Source: an uncultured Ruminococcus sp.
GTDB lineage: Bacteria > Bacillota > Clostridia > Oscillospirales > CAG-272
Reading direction: 5' to 3'
Assembly: GCA_902782785.1 (NCBI GenBank)
Contig: CACZOH010000175.1
Span: 1-25,315, forward strand
Length of the DNA stretch: 25,315 bases
The number at the start of each line of letters is the position of its first letter. The first letter of the stretch is position 1. Of this stretch, positions 1-7,585 are shown piece by piece. The notes beneath the pieces were generated by a model that worked only from the letters and a program-made list of their open reading frames with translations, was not told the DNA's origin and made no database searches. The translations under genes and the position numbers were made by a program.

Positions 1-363
1 ATAGGACGCGCCGCAAGGCATGAAAACGGCAAGGTCATAATGTACGCGGACACTGTAACACAGTCGATGCGCCGCGCGATAGACGAGACAGACAGAAGAA
101 GAACGATACAGAAAAAGTATAACGAAGAACACAACATCACGCCGCATACAGTCGTCAAATCCGTACGCGACGTCATAGAAATAGCAGAAAACGAAAACAA
201 GAGCAAGAAAAAGAGAACGGAAAAGCACGATAAGAAGCTTAATGAGAACGAGCGCGGCAAGCTGATAGAAGAGCTTACCGCAAAAATGCGCCGTGCGGCG
301 AAGGAGCTGCGATTTGAGGAGGCGGCGGCGTACCGCGACAGGATAAGAGATCTAACGAGATGA
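1..363 (+). CDS. uvrB: UvrABC system protein B, C-terminal end (partial)
   Basis: This is the C-terminal part of the UvrB helicase-like damage-verification subunit of nucleotide excision repair; the reading frame is open to the left edge, so the gene starts outside the window. The first visible residues, IGRAARHENGKVIMYAD, match the last conserved helicase segment of UvrB, where the Arg residues belong to motif VI. They are followed by the typical MRRAIDETDRRR and KYNEEHNITPHTV stretch. After a Lys/Glu-rich linker, the last 35 or so residues (ELTAKMRRAAKELRFEEAAAYRDRIRDL) form the UVR domain that contacts UvrC. The stop overlaps the rsmI start as ATGA, suggesting translational coupling. Identification is firm; the promoter and ATPase core lie outside the window. 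Confidence 0.96.
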   Translation: MGRAARHENGKVIMYADTVTQSMRRAIDETDRRRTIQKKYNEEHNITPHTVVKSVRDVIEIAENENKSKKKRTEKHDKKLNENERGKLIEELTAKMRRAAKELRFEEAAAYRDRIRDLTR

Positions 364-1226
364 GCGATTTGATATACAGCGAAACGGAAGAGAAGAACAG
401 AGTTGAAAAAAGCACTCTGTATCTTGTCGCCACGCCTATAGGCAATCTGTCCGACATTACGTACAGAGCCGTAAAAGTCCTGTCAAACGTAGATTTCATA
501 GCCGCGGAGGACACGCGGAACACGCCGAAGCTCCTTTCAAAATACGATATAAAAAAGCCGCTCGTCAGCTATTTTGAGCATAATAAGCGCGAGAAGGGCG
601 AGTATATAGTATCGAGACTTCTTTCGGGCGAATCCTGCGCTCTCGTTACGGACGCGGGCACTCCAGCCATAAGCGACCCCGGAGAGGATCTTGTCGTCCT
701 TTGCCGCGAGCGCGGGATAAAGGTCGTCAGCATCCCCGGCGCCTGCGCCGCTATAACGGCTCTCACGCTGTCGGGTCTGCCGGCGCGCCGCTTCTGCTTC
801 GAGGGATTTCTGCCGGCGGCGAAATCGGAGAGAAAACAGCGTCTGTCGGAGCTTGCGGAGGAAAAAAGAACGGTGATCGTTTACGAAGCCCCGCATCACC
901 TCGTCTCCTCACTGAACGATATTTATGAAGCGATGGGCGACAGACGCATAGCTTTATGCCGCGAGCTTACGAAGATAAACGAACAGACCGATTTCACGAC
1001 TGTATCCGAGGCGATATCGTCATATAAGGAAAAACAGCCGCGGGGCGAATACGTGCTTGTGATAGAGGGCGCGGCTTTAAATAAAGAAAAAGTATTTGAT
1101 CAAAGCGTTAAAGAACACGTTGAAAAATACATAAAAGAGGGAATGAGCAAAATGGACGCCATAAAAGCGGCGGCAAGGGACAGGGGAGTTCCCAAATCGG
1201 AGGTCTACGCAGAGATAAACAAATGA
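360..1226 (+). CDS. rsmI: 16S rRNA (cytidine1402-2'-O)-methyltransferase RsmI
   Basis: RsmI uses SAM to 2'-O-methylate C1402 in the decoding centre of 16S rRNA. The 288-residue length is normal. The tetrapyrrole-methylase-type fold is recognisable from LYLVATPIGNLSDITYRA (residues about 20-37), the AEDTR motif near residue 50, and DAGTPAISDPG near residue 98, followed by the glycine-rich GACAAITAL region and the FEGFLPAAKSERK segment typical of RsmI. The tail (about 245-288) resembles the small C-terminal domain of the family. The start overlaps the uvrB stop by 4 nt and the stop overlaps the nagA start by 4 nt, so translation is probably coupled. The first 18 residues are not conserved in the family, so the true start could lie slightly downstream, but the overlap supports the chosen ATG. 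Confidence 0.95.
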   Translation: MSDLIYSETEEKNRVEKSTLYLVATPIGNLSDITYRAVKVLSNVDFIAAEDTRNTPKLLSKYDIKKPLVSYFEHNKREKGEYIVSRLLSGESCALVTDAGTPAISDPGEDLVVLCRERGIKVVSIPGACAAITALTLSGLPARRFCFEGFLPAAKSERKQRLSELAEEKRTVIVYEAPHHLVSSLNDIYEAMGDRRIALCRELTKINEQTDFTTVSEAISSYKEKQPRGEYVLVIEGAALNKEKVFDQSVKEHVEKYIKEGMSKMDAIKAAARDRGVPKSEVYAEINK

Positions 1227-2338
1227 GGATATATAACGCAAAGGTATACGATACGGAAAACAGAAAATTTCATAACGGCTCCGTATCTTTTGAAAACGGA
1301 ATAATAACGGAAATATCAAACGCGTCAGACGGCGATATAGACGCGCGCGGCGCGTATCTTCTGCCCGGTCTCATAGACGTTCACAGCCACGGCAGAGGCG
1401 GCGTTGATTTTATGAACGCAGCTCCCTCTGATATCGGAAAAAGCTTTGAGCTGTATCTGAAGCACGGCGTTACGACGGTCTTTCCCTGCGTGATGACCGC
1501 GCCGTACTGCGATATAGTCAGGGCGATAGATAACATAAAGAACACGAAAACCGATATAAACGTCGACGGCATACACGTTGAGGGGCCTTACGTATCGCAG
1601 AAACGCCCCGGCTGTCACGATATATCGCTTCTGCGGCCGCTTTACTGCGACGAAGCGAGAAAGCTCACCGCCGCGATATCGCCGAAAAAAGCGCATTTCA
1701 CCGTTGCGCCCGAGCTTGAGGGCGCGGATATGTTCATAAAAACCCTTATAAAATACGGAGCGACGGTCGGTATAGGACATTCCGACTGCAAATATGACGA
1801 GGCGATGCACGCGCTCGATCTCGGCTGCGTATCATTTACGCACACGTTCAACGCCATGCGCGAGCTTAAACACAGAGAGCCCGGTACCGCAGGCGCGGCG
1901 CTTTCCGGACGCGCGTACGCGGAATTCATATGCGACCTTTTCCACGTCTCGGCGCCCGTGATCGATATATCGTACAGAGCGACAGGCTGTGAAAGATTCG
2001 TCGTCATATCGGACTCCATAGCCGCGGCGGATATGCCGGACGGCATATATTATCTGTCCGGTATGAGAGTTAACGTAAAGGACGGCAGAGCGATAAACGA
2101 CGACGGAGCGATAGCCGGCTCGACGACGAATATATTCGACGGACTGAAAAATCTGTATAAAACCACGAAAGCGCCGTTTGAGGACGTTGTGCTTACGGCG
2201 ACCGCAAATCCCGCAAAGCAGGTCGGCGTATATGACAGGACCGGCTCGATTGCCGCGGGAAAACGAGCGGATATGATCCTGACGGATAAAGAAAACGTGC
2301 TTCTTACGGTAAGCCGCGGAAAAATAATCCGGAATTGA
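1223..2338 (+). CDS. nagA: N-acetylglucosamine-6-phosphate deacetylase
   Basis: NagA removes acetate from GlcNAc-6-phosphate to give glucosamine-6-phosphate in amino-sugar catabolism and peptidoglycan recycling. This is an amidohydrolase-fold metalloenzyme of 371 residues, normal for the family. Visible metal and active-site elements are DVHSHGRGG (His54, His56), the Glu in HVEGPYVS (about 121), the His in IGHSDCKYDEA (about 187), the His in FTHTFNAM (about 208) and the catalytic Asp in VISDSIAAA (about 267). The HxH pair indicates a two-metal-type NagA, as in Bacillus, rather than the E. coli type. The start overlaps the rsmI stop by 4 nt. No nagB or PTS gene is adjacent, but a GlmS/NagB-II-like SIS protein is encoded at 20424-21461. 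Confidence 0.95.
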   Translation: MRIYNAKVYDTENRKFHNGSVSFENGIITEISNASDGDIDARGAYLLPGLIDVHSHGRGGVDFMNAAPSDIGKSFELYLKHGVTTVFPCVMTAPYCDIVRAIDNIKNTKTDINVDGIHVEGPYVSQKRPGCHDISLLRPLYCDEARKLTAAISPKKAHFTVAPELEGADMFIKTLIKYGATVGIGHSDCKYDEAMHALDLGCVSFTHTFNAMRELKHREPGTAGAALSGRAYAEFICDLFHVSAPVIDISYRATGCERFVVISDSIAAADMPDGIYYLSGMRVNVKDGRAINDDGAIAGSTTNIFDGLKNLYKTTKAPFEDVVLTATANPAKQVGVYDRTGSIAAGKRADMILTDKENVLLTVSRGKIIRN

Positions 2339-2388
2339 TAATTATTTCAAATAACCGTCCATAATGAATAAAAAAAACGGAGCGGAAA

Positions 2389-3261
2389 ATGACGGGAAAT
2401 ACAGCTTATATCGGCGAAATACAAAAAAATCAGAGCTTTAAAGGAATGAAGCAGAACAAATATTTCAAATCGGAAGCGAAAAGAGCGCTTTTTGCGGCGG
2501 ATAACCTTTACAAAGCCGTTATCGCGCATTTTCTGTGCGGAGTCATAAGCGGCGGCTTTCTGTACATGACGTTTTTCGTGCCGGATCTTTCCGTCGTCTT
2601 CTTTGCCGATTTTATCGGCGAGACGTCCGCAAAGCTTTTGTCGACCGTCGTTACGGTGATCCTTGCGGTTTTGTTCTCGTTTTTCCTGTTCGCTTTTTTT
2701 CTCGGCGCCTACACGTTTTCCGCCGGAATGAGATCGGATACGGACAGCACGCCCGGAGCGCCGGATCCGTCGGATCTGTCGGAGCTCCTGTCGCCCGTCA
2801 ACAGTATGAGGCATCTCGGACGCACGCTCACGCTTTATTTCATATACGCGTTTGAGATCATAATCGCCGTATCGCCGTCCGTGTTCGTCATACTTTATTC
2901 GGACGCGATAGGTATCGGACAATTCACGGCGGCTCTGATGAATACCGTCGCCGTTGCCTGCTCGCTTTTCATTTTTCTGTTCTTTACGGCTCTGTTGACA
3001 CCCTTGCCGTACGTATTGAAAGAGGACGACGGGATAGGCGCGTTTTCGGCGTATAAAAAAAGCGCTGCCGCCGCAATGTGCGGGATCTGGCGGATCTACT
3101 CGCTTTTCTTCTCGTTCATACCGCTGATCCTCGTATCCGCTCTGACGTTCGGCGTGCTTTACTTTGCGTATTCGCTGCCGTACATGACCGCCGCGTTTAC
3201 CAAAGCGGGCGAATATCTTTATTATATAGAAAATCCCGAAAGGAGACATATAAATGAATAA
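2389..3261 (+). CDS. Polytopic membrane protein, DUF975-like
   Basis: This 290-residue integral membrane protein has unknown function. About five hydrophobic segments are visible, near residues 45-68, 84-108, 146-170, 183-208 and 238-270. The part after residue 105 carries a hydrophilic Asp/Pro/Ser-rich loop (SDTDSTPGAPDPSD). The C-terminal segment, with a Ser-Phe-Ile-Pro stretch, Leu-Thr-Phe-Gly and LPYMTAAFTKAGEYLYY, resembles the end of DUF975 membrane proteins. The N-terminal half does not look like that family, so the assignment is tentative. The ATG is preceded by GGAG about 7 nt upstream. The gene follows nagA after 50 nt and its last 8 nt overlap metG, so it is probably co-transcribed with metG and tatD, although this gives no functional clue. 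Confidence 0.85.
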   Translation: MTGNTAYIGEIQKNQSFKGMKQNKYFKSEAKRALFAADNLYKAVIAHFLCGVISGGFLYMTFFVPDLSVVFFADFIGETSAKLLSTVVTVILAVLFSFFLFAFFLGAYTFSAGMRSDTDSTPGAPDPSDLSELLSPVNSMRHLGRTLTLYFIYAFEIIIAVSPSVFVILYSDAIGIGQFTAALMNTVAVACSLFIFLFFTALLTPLPYVLKEDDGIGAFSAYKKSAAAAMCGIWRIYSLFFSFIPLILVSALTFGVLYFAYSLPYMTAAFTKAGEYLYYIENPERRHINE

Positions 3262-5179
3262 ACCGAAATGTTATCTTACGACCGCCATTCCGTACGCTTC
3301 AAGAAAGCCGCATATCGGAAATACTTACGATATAATCTTAGCGGACTGCTATAAAAGATATAAGCAGCTCTGCGGCTTCGACGTATTTTTAAGTACCGGA
3401 ACGGACGAGCACGGTCAGAAAATAGAGGAATACGCAAAGGAGGCGCAGACTACGCCGAAAGAATACGCGGACGGCGTATCCAATCAGATAAAACAGATCT
3501 GGGATCTTGTCGGCGCTCAGTACGACGTGTTTATTAAAACTACGGACGCACACCATGAAAAAGCCGCCGCAAACCTCTTTGACAAATTTCTGAAGCAGGG
3601 CGACATATATAAAAGCGAATACGAAGGCTGGTACTGCGTTCCGGACGAGACGTTTCTGACGGAAACCCAGGTGGTTGACGGCAAATGTCCCGAATGCGGA
3701 CGTCCCGTTATTTGGGCGAAAGAGGAAGCGTACTATTTCAGAATGAGCAAATACGCGGACGCGCTGATGAAATATTACGACGAGCATCCCGATTTTATAA
3801 TCCCCGAATCCCGCAAAAAAGAAATGGTCAACAATTTCTTAAAGCCGGGACTTCAGGACCTCTGCGTTACGAGAAGCTCGTTCAAATGGGGCATCCCCGT
3901 CAAAAATGACAGCAAACACGTTTTATACGTATGGATGGACGCTCTCATAAACTACATCACCGCGCTCGGCTACGATCCCGAAAACGCGGAACAGCCGGAG
4001 AATTTCAAAAAATATTGGCCCGCGGACGTTCATTTCATCGGTAAGGACATACTCCGATTCCACAGTATCTACTGGCCCATATTCTTAATGGCGGCGGGTC
4101 TGCCTCTGCCTAAACAGATATTCGCGCATCCGTGGCTTTTGTCGGGAGTTGACAAAATGTCAAAATCCCGCGGCAACGTCATATACGCGGACGATCTCAT
4201 AAAGGTCTTCGGACGCGACGGCTGCCGTTACTATTCACTTGCGGAGATGCCGTTTTCATCCGACGGAACGATAACGTACGAAAACGTGATATCACGTTAT
4301 AACTCGGATCTTGCCAATATTTTAGGCAACCTTGTTAAGCGTACGGAGTCTATGACCGTCAAGTATTTCGGCGGCGTCATACCCGCGCCGGGCGATGAAA
4401 CCGAGCTTGACCGCGACCTTAAGGATACCGTGATATCCTCCGTTAAAAAATACAGAGAGCTTATGGATAAATTCATGGTGTCCGACGCGCTTGACGCCGT
4501 GTTTACCGCGCTTCGCCGCGCCAACAAGTATATTGACGAGACGACTCCGTGGATACTTGCAAAAACGGACGAGGGAAGAGCAAGACTTGCGTCGGTACTC
4601 TATAATCTGCTTGAGACCATACGCGTCTGCGCGGTCTTACTGAAGCCCGCGATACCCGACAGCGCGGATAAGATACTTGCCGCTCTCGGCGCGGAAAACG
4701 ACGATTTCAGCCGTACCGAAGAATTCGGTATGCTTGAAGCGGGGCGTACCGTAACGGAGGGAGAAGCGCTTTTCAGCCGTCTTGACGAGACAAAGGTACT
4801 TGAGGAACTGAACAAAAAAGACGAGCCCGAGGTGAAAAAACCCGAGGGAGAGCCCGAAATAGAATTCGACGATTTTGTAAAGGTCGAAATGAGAACGGCT
4901 GAGATACTTGAATGCGAGCCCGTTCCGAAATCGAAAAAGCTGCTTAAGCTGAAGCTCGATCTCGGATATGAACAGAGACAGGTGCTCTCCGGTATAGCGC
5001 AGTACTACACGCCGGACGAGCTTAAAGGCAAAAAGGTCATAGTCGTCGCAAACCTCAAACCGAGGATGATGATGGGTTTTGAATCCAAGGGGATGGTCCT
5101 CGCGTCAAGCGCGGAGGGCGACACGGTCCGCGTGATATTCCTCGATCCCGAAACGCCGAACGGACAGAGAATAAGCTGA
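3254..5179 (+). CDS. metG: Methionine--tRNA ligase with C-terminal tRNA-binding domain
   Basis: Cytoplasmic methionyl-tRNA synthetase charges tRNA-Met and initiator tRNA. The class I signatures are present: the HIGH equivalent PHIGN at residues 19-23 and VDKMSKSRGNV near residue 300. A zinc-knuckle half, CPECGRP, is visible, while the preceding half reads WYCVPDETFLTETQ, so only one CxxC is kept; this is common in Bacillus/Clostridium-type enzymes. The catalytic and anticodon-binding parts run to about residue 510, a charged linker rich in Lys/Glu/Pro follows, and residues about 535-641 form an EMAPII-like tRNA-binding OB fold (FDDFVKVEMRTAEILE to the end). The total of 641 residues fits this long form. 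The start overlaps the upstream membrane-protein gene, with AGGAG just upstream; the stop overlaps tatD as TGATG. Confidence 0.97.
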   Translation: MNKPKCYLTTAIPYASRKPHIGNTYDIILADCYKRYKQLCGFDVFLSTGTDEHGQKIEEYAKEAQTTPKEYADGVSNQIKQIWDLVGAQYDVFIKTTDAHHEKAAANLFDKFLKQGDIYKSEYEGWYCVPDETFLTETQVVDGKCPECGRPVIWAKEEAYYFRMSKYADALMKYYDEHPDFIIPESRKKEMVNNFLKPGLQDLCVTRSSFKWGIPVKNDSKHVLYVWMDALINYITALGYDPENAEQPENFKKYWPADVHFIGKDILRFHSIYWPIFLMAAGLPLPKQIFAHPWLLSGVDKMSKSRGNVIYADDLIKVFGRDGCRYYSLAEMPFSSDGTITYENVISRYNSDLANILGNLVKRTESMTVKYFGGVIPAPGDETELDRDLKDTVISSVKKYRELMDKFMVSDALDAVFTALRRANKYIDETTPWILAKTDEGRARLASVLYNLLETIRVCAVLLKPAIPDSADKILAALGAENDDFSRTEEFGMLEAGRTVTEGEALFSRLDETKVLEELNKKDEPEVKKPEGEPEIEFDDFVKVEMRTAEILECEPVPKSKKLLKLKLDLGYEQRQVLSGIAQYYTPDELKGKKVIVVANLKPRMMMGFESKGMVLASSAEGDTVRVIFLDPETPNGQRIS

Positions 5180-5943
5180 TGATATTCGACACGCACGCCC
5201 ATTACGACGACGTTAAATTTGATACGGACAGATATGAACTGCTCGACGGGCTTTTCGGATCCTCTGTTTCCGGAGTTCTGAACTGCGCCACGGCAACGGA
5301 GAATTTCAGCGCGACGCTTGAATTGTGCGGAAAATACGAAAAGGTGTATGCCGCGCTCGGCATACACCCGTCCGACTGTTACAGATACGAGTCTTTATCC
5401 GACAGTTTGCAGATTTTATCGGATACGGTAAAGAAAAACGACGTCCGGGCTCTCGGCGAGATAGGGCTTGACTATCATTATGATTTTTCACCGAGGGACG
5501 TTCAGCTTGCGTATTTCAAAGCGCAGCTTGAGCTTGCGGAGAAGCTCGGTCTGCCCGCGGTCATTCACGACAGGGAAGCGCACGGCGACGTGTTTGAACA
5601 ACTGCGCGGTTTCCGGGGTACGGCTGTTATCCACAGCTGCTCAGAGAGCGCGGAAACGGTGCGTCAGCTTTGCAGAAAAGGTCATTATATCTCATTTTCC
5701 GGCTCCGTCACGTTCAAAAACGCAAGCTCCGTAAGAGAAGCCGCAAAAGCCGTGCCGGATGAGCTTCTGCTCGTTGAAACGGACGCGCCGTACATGGCGC
5801 CCGTACCCGTACGCGGGCAGAGGAACGACAGCGGAAATATAAAATATATCATTTCCGTGCTCGCCGGGATCAGAGGCGATACCGCCGGGAATATAGAGAG
5901 AATCACGGAAGAAAACGCAAAAAAACTCTTTAAGATCGGCTGA
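5179..5943 (+). CDS. tatD: TatD-family metal-dependent hydrolase (putative DNase)
   Basis: This is a 254-residue TatD-type TIM-barrel hydrolase; family members are metal-dependent 3'-5' exonucleases or DNases with roles proposed in DNA repair and nucleic-acid turnover. The metal ligands are visible: FDTHAHYDD (His6, His8), GEIGLDYHYD (Glu94), the His in VIHDREAH (His130), IHSC (His near 153) and ETDAPYMAP (Asp202). The ALGIHPSD motif is typical. The start overlaps the metG stop by 1 nt. A metG-tatD order is common in Bacillota, often followed by rnmV and ksgA, which are absent here. Instead, the gene converges with a reverse-strand aminotransferase and their 3' ends overlap by 14 nt. Confidence 0.95.
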   Translation: MIFDTHAHYDDVKFDTDRYELLDGLFGSSVSGVLNCATATENFSATLELCGKYEKVYAALGIHPSDCYRYESLSDSLQILSDTVKKNDVRALGEIGLDYHYDFSPRDVQLAYFKAQLELAEKLGLPAVIHDREAHGDVFEQLRGFRGTAVIHSCSESAETVRQLCRKGHYISFSGSVTFKNASSVREAAKAVPDELLLVETDAPYMAPVPVRGQRNDSGNIKYIISVLAGIRGDTAGNIERITEENAKKLFKIG

Positions 5944-7048
5944 TCATATCTATTATTTCAACAAATCTTTCCGCTTCCTCTTTTGTGTTGAAAACGGAGA
6001 AACCGAGCCTTACGGCGCCGTCTCTTCCGGTATATTTATGCGCGTCGGGCGCACAGTGAAAACCCGCGCGCACGCAAATACCGTATCCGTCAAGCAGACG
6101 CCCCGTCCGCTCGCTCGGGATCCCGTTCACGTTGAAGCAGAGAACAGACCCCGCGTTTTTATGATATACCGTGATTTTGTCGTTTTCCGACAACATCGAA
6201 AGAATATAAGAGCATATTTCGTGCTCTTTTTTTCTTATATTCGATACCCCCGTTTTTTTGACAAAGTCGACGCCCGCGGATAACGCCGCTATTGAAACGG
6301 ACGGAAGAGTCCCCGCCTCAAGTTTCTCCGGCGGATCCTCCGGCATGGACGCTTCAAATGAGTTTATCCCGCTTCCGCCGTATAAAAGCGGTCTTATACG
6401 CGATACGTCAAAGGACGGCGACAGTATCAGAGCGCCGCATCCCGTTATTCCGTACAAGCCCTTGTGCGCGGGTATGCAGAGAACGTCCACGTTGTCTTTT
6501 ATTACGTCTATATCGTATATCCCCGCTGCCTGCGCTCCGTCCGCTATGAATAAAACGCCTTTCTCACGGCATAAGGCTCCTATTTCGCGGTACGGAAGAA
6601 CAAGCGGAAAAACGTTTGACGCGCACGTGCATACGACCGCCGAGGCGCCTTTTTTTATCCCGTCGCCGATCTGCGATAAGATCGTGTCTTTTTCTGAAAA
6701 AGCGTCAAAAAACAACGTCTCTGCACCCGCGGCGATAAGCGGTCTGCGTACGGAATTATGCTCTATATTGCTTGTGATCACCTTGTCTTTTCGCCTTATA
6801 CAGCCGAATATCGCCGTATTCAGCGCCTCCGTACAGCCCGAGGTAAAACAGACGCGCGACGGGTCGTTTATACCGAAAAAGCCCGCCGTCTTCTTTCTGC
6901 ATTCATATACGACTTCCGCCGCCGCCATTGAAAGACGGTGACCGCCCCTGCCCGCGTTTCCACCGCTGTGTTTTATAAACCCGTTTACCGCGTCGACGAC
7001 GCAGCCGGGCTTCGGATACGTCGTCGCCGCGTTGTCAAAATAGATCAC
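5930..7048 (-). CDS. Class V aminotransferase, cysteine-desulfurase-like (TIGR01977-type)
   Basis: This PLP enzyme of 372 residues has the overall plan of cysteine desulfurases and selenocysteine lyases. It starts abruptly with MIYFDNAATTYPKP, as in the short-N-terminus subfamily described as a distinct clade of unknown function. Visible features are GGNAGRGGHRLS (29-40), EHNSVRRP with His97 stacking on PLP, the Asp170 region (IADGAQAAG), the Schiff-base Lys196 in PAHKGLYG, and the likely persulfide Cys332 in VRAGFHCAPDAHK. No iscU or suf gene is nearby. It overlaps the upstream DUF3343 gene by 4 nt (ATGA), a pairing that suggests a sulfur or selenium transfer role (inference). Its 3' end overlaps convergent tatD. 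Cysteine desulfurase activity is plausible but cannot be shown from sequence. Confidence 0.93.
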   Translation of the reverse strand: MIYFDNAATTYPKPGCVVDAVNGFIKHSGGNAGRGGHRLSMAAAEVVYECRKKTAGFFGINDPSRVCFTSGCTEALNTAIFGCIRRKDKVITSNIEHNSVRRPLIAAGAETLFFDAFSEKDTILSQIGDGIKKGASAVVCTCASNVFPLVLPYREIGALCREKGVLFIADGAQAAGIYDIDVIKDNVDVLCIPAHKGLYGITGCGALILSPSFDVSRIRPLLYGGSGINSFEASMPEDPPEKLEAGTLPSVSIAALSAGVDFVKKTGVSNIRKKEHEICSYILSMLSENDKITVYHKNAGSVLCFNVNGIPSERTGRLLDGYGICVRAGFHCAPDAHKYTGRDGAVRLGFSVFNTKEEAERFVEIIDMISRS

Positions 7049-7257
7049 GGCTCGGTAAAAGGTATCCCCGATCCGATAAGCGCCGACCTTGCGGCGCCGC
7101 GGTCCCTTTCATCTGTTTCTATACCGTATCTGCACCCTCTTTTCGTCTCGTTTCCGTCAAGCCGTATGATTTTTGATTTTATACCGTACAGATCAAGCGC
7201 GTCCTTTGCCTTGTACGCGTACGTAAGCGAGGACAGCGCGAAAAATCTTCTTTTCAT
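7045..7257 (-). CDS. DUF3343 protein, putative Se/S carrier-like
   Basis: This small protein of 70 residues begins MKRRFFALSSLTYAYKAKDA and continues with an alpha/beta pattern. A single conserved-looking cysteine, Cys42, sits in KRGCRYGIE, matching the pattern of DUF3343 proteins, which are annotated as putative selenium/sulfur carriers. The gene is translationally coupled to the downstream cysteine-desulfurase-like enzyme by an ATGA overlap. The inferred job is to accept or present a sulfur or selenium atom from that enzyme through Cys42. AAGGAC lies about 8-9 nt before the ATG. A -10-like TATAAT (complement of 7299-7304) lies about 40 nt upstream, just after a hairpin that may end the preceding gene's transcript. 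Confidence 0.85.
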   Translation of the reverse strand: MKRRFFALSSLTYAYKAKDALDLYGIKSKIIRLDGNETKRGCRYGIETDERDRGAARSALIGSGIPFTEP

Positions 7258-7298
7258 GTGTTATTGTCCTTGTCAATATTGCGGTCGCCCGCATTATC

Positions 7299-7304
7299 AT
7301 TATA
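7299..7304 (-). promoter_or_regulatory. Candidate -10 element upstream of the DUF3343/desulfurase pair
   Basis: The reverse strand reads TATAAT here, a perfect -10 hexamer about 42 nt before the DUF3343 start and just after the hairpin/T-tract that follows the Cys-rich gene. No good -35 hexamer lies 16-18 nt upstream; that region is the T-tract. It is at best a weak or activator-dependent promoter. Confidence 0.3.
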
Positions 7305-7311
7305 TGACCGG

Positions 7312-7345
7312 AAAAAGAAAAAAGCCGCTTGGCTAAATCTGCGGC
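7312..7345 (-). terminator. Rho-independent terminator-like hairpin after the Cys-rich gene
   Basis: On the reverse strand, GCCGC and GCGGC form a 5-bp GC-only stem around a 12-nt loop. An alternative inner stem is AGCC-AAGC-GGCT. The stem is followed directly by six T, a C and five more T. The left arm lies inside the last codons of the 64-residue gene, so termination would occur right at its 3' end. The stem is short, so it may be leaky, letting some transcripts continue into DUF3343. Confidence 0.5.
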
Positions 7346-7527
7346 ATATCCTCGTGATCCGGCTTTTTCGGCGTCCGCGGGACGCGTTTCAGCGGATCGT
7401 ATATGAATTTGCGGCACTTGTATCCGCATTTTACGATGCCTTTTATATCACAGCACATAACGTCGCGGTCGTAGGACGGCGCGGCGTGCTCACAGTATAA
7501 ACATATTTTTTCGTATTCGGCTTCCAT
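7333..7527 (-). CDS. Small conserved Cys-rich protein
   Basis: This is a 64-residue soluble protein of unknown function. Six cysteines are arranged as C9-x2-C12, C25-C26, C34-x3-C38, suggesting zinc or metal binding (inference). The segment CRKFIYDPLKRVPR (38-51) followed by a Pro/charged tail looks like a widespread short clostridial family that I recognise by eye but cannot name. The start is well supported: AGAGGA lies 7 nt upstream of the ATG, and a near-consensus promoter lies at 7557-7585. A GC-rich hairpin plus T-tract begins at its stop codon, so it may be a monocistronic, constitutively expressed gene, although it points into the DUF3343/desulfurase pair. Confidence 0.8.
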   Translation of the reverse strand: MEAEYEKICLYCEHAAPSYDRDVMCCDIKGIVKCGYKCRKFIYDPLKRVPRTPKKPDHEDMPQI

Positions 7528-7556
7528 ATACGTTTCCTCTTTGATTTGTACGTATC

Positions 7557-7585
7557 ATTTTACCACCGTAAATCAAAAAAGTCAA
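7557..7585 (-). promoter_or_regulatory. Sigma-A-type promoter for the Cys-rich gene
   Basis: The reverse strand has TTGACT (7580-7585), a 17-nt spacer and TAAAAT (7557-7562), with TGG immediately before the -10 (extended -10). A second TTGACT copy overlaps at 7585-7590. The Cys-rich gene start is 30 nt downstream of the -10, with a good ribosome binding site between. The -35 slightly overlaps the 3' end of the ylbJ-like gene. Confidence 0.65.

Noticed and set aside
2335..2365. TTGATA and CATAAT as a promoter before the membrane-protein gene
   Set aside because: The spacer is 19 nt, too long for a good sigma-A promoter, and the gene sits in a tight same-strand run.
2347..3249. Long reverse-strand open frame of about 300 codons opposite the membrane-protein gene
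   Set aside because: The translation is dominated by Arg, Glu and Lys with no domain pattern, and it lies antisense to a well-formed multi-span membrane protein with a ribosome binding site; it is a shadow of that gene.
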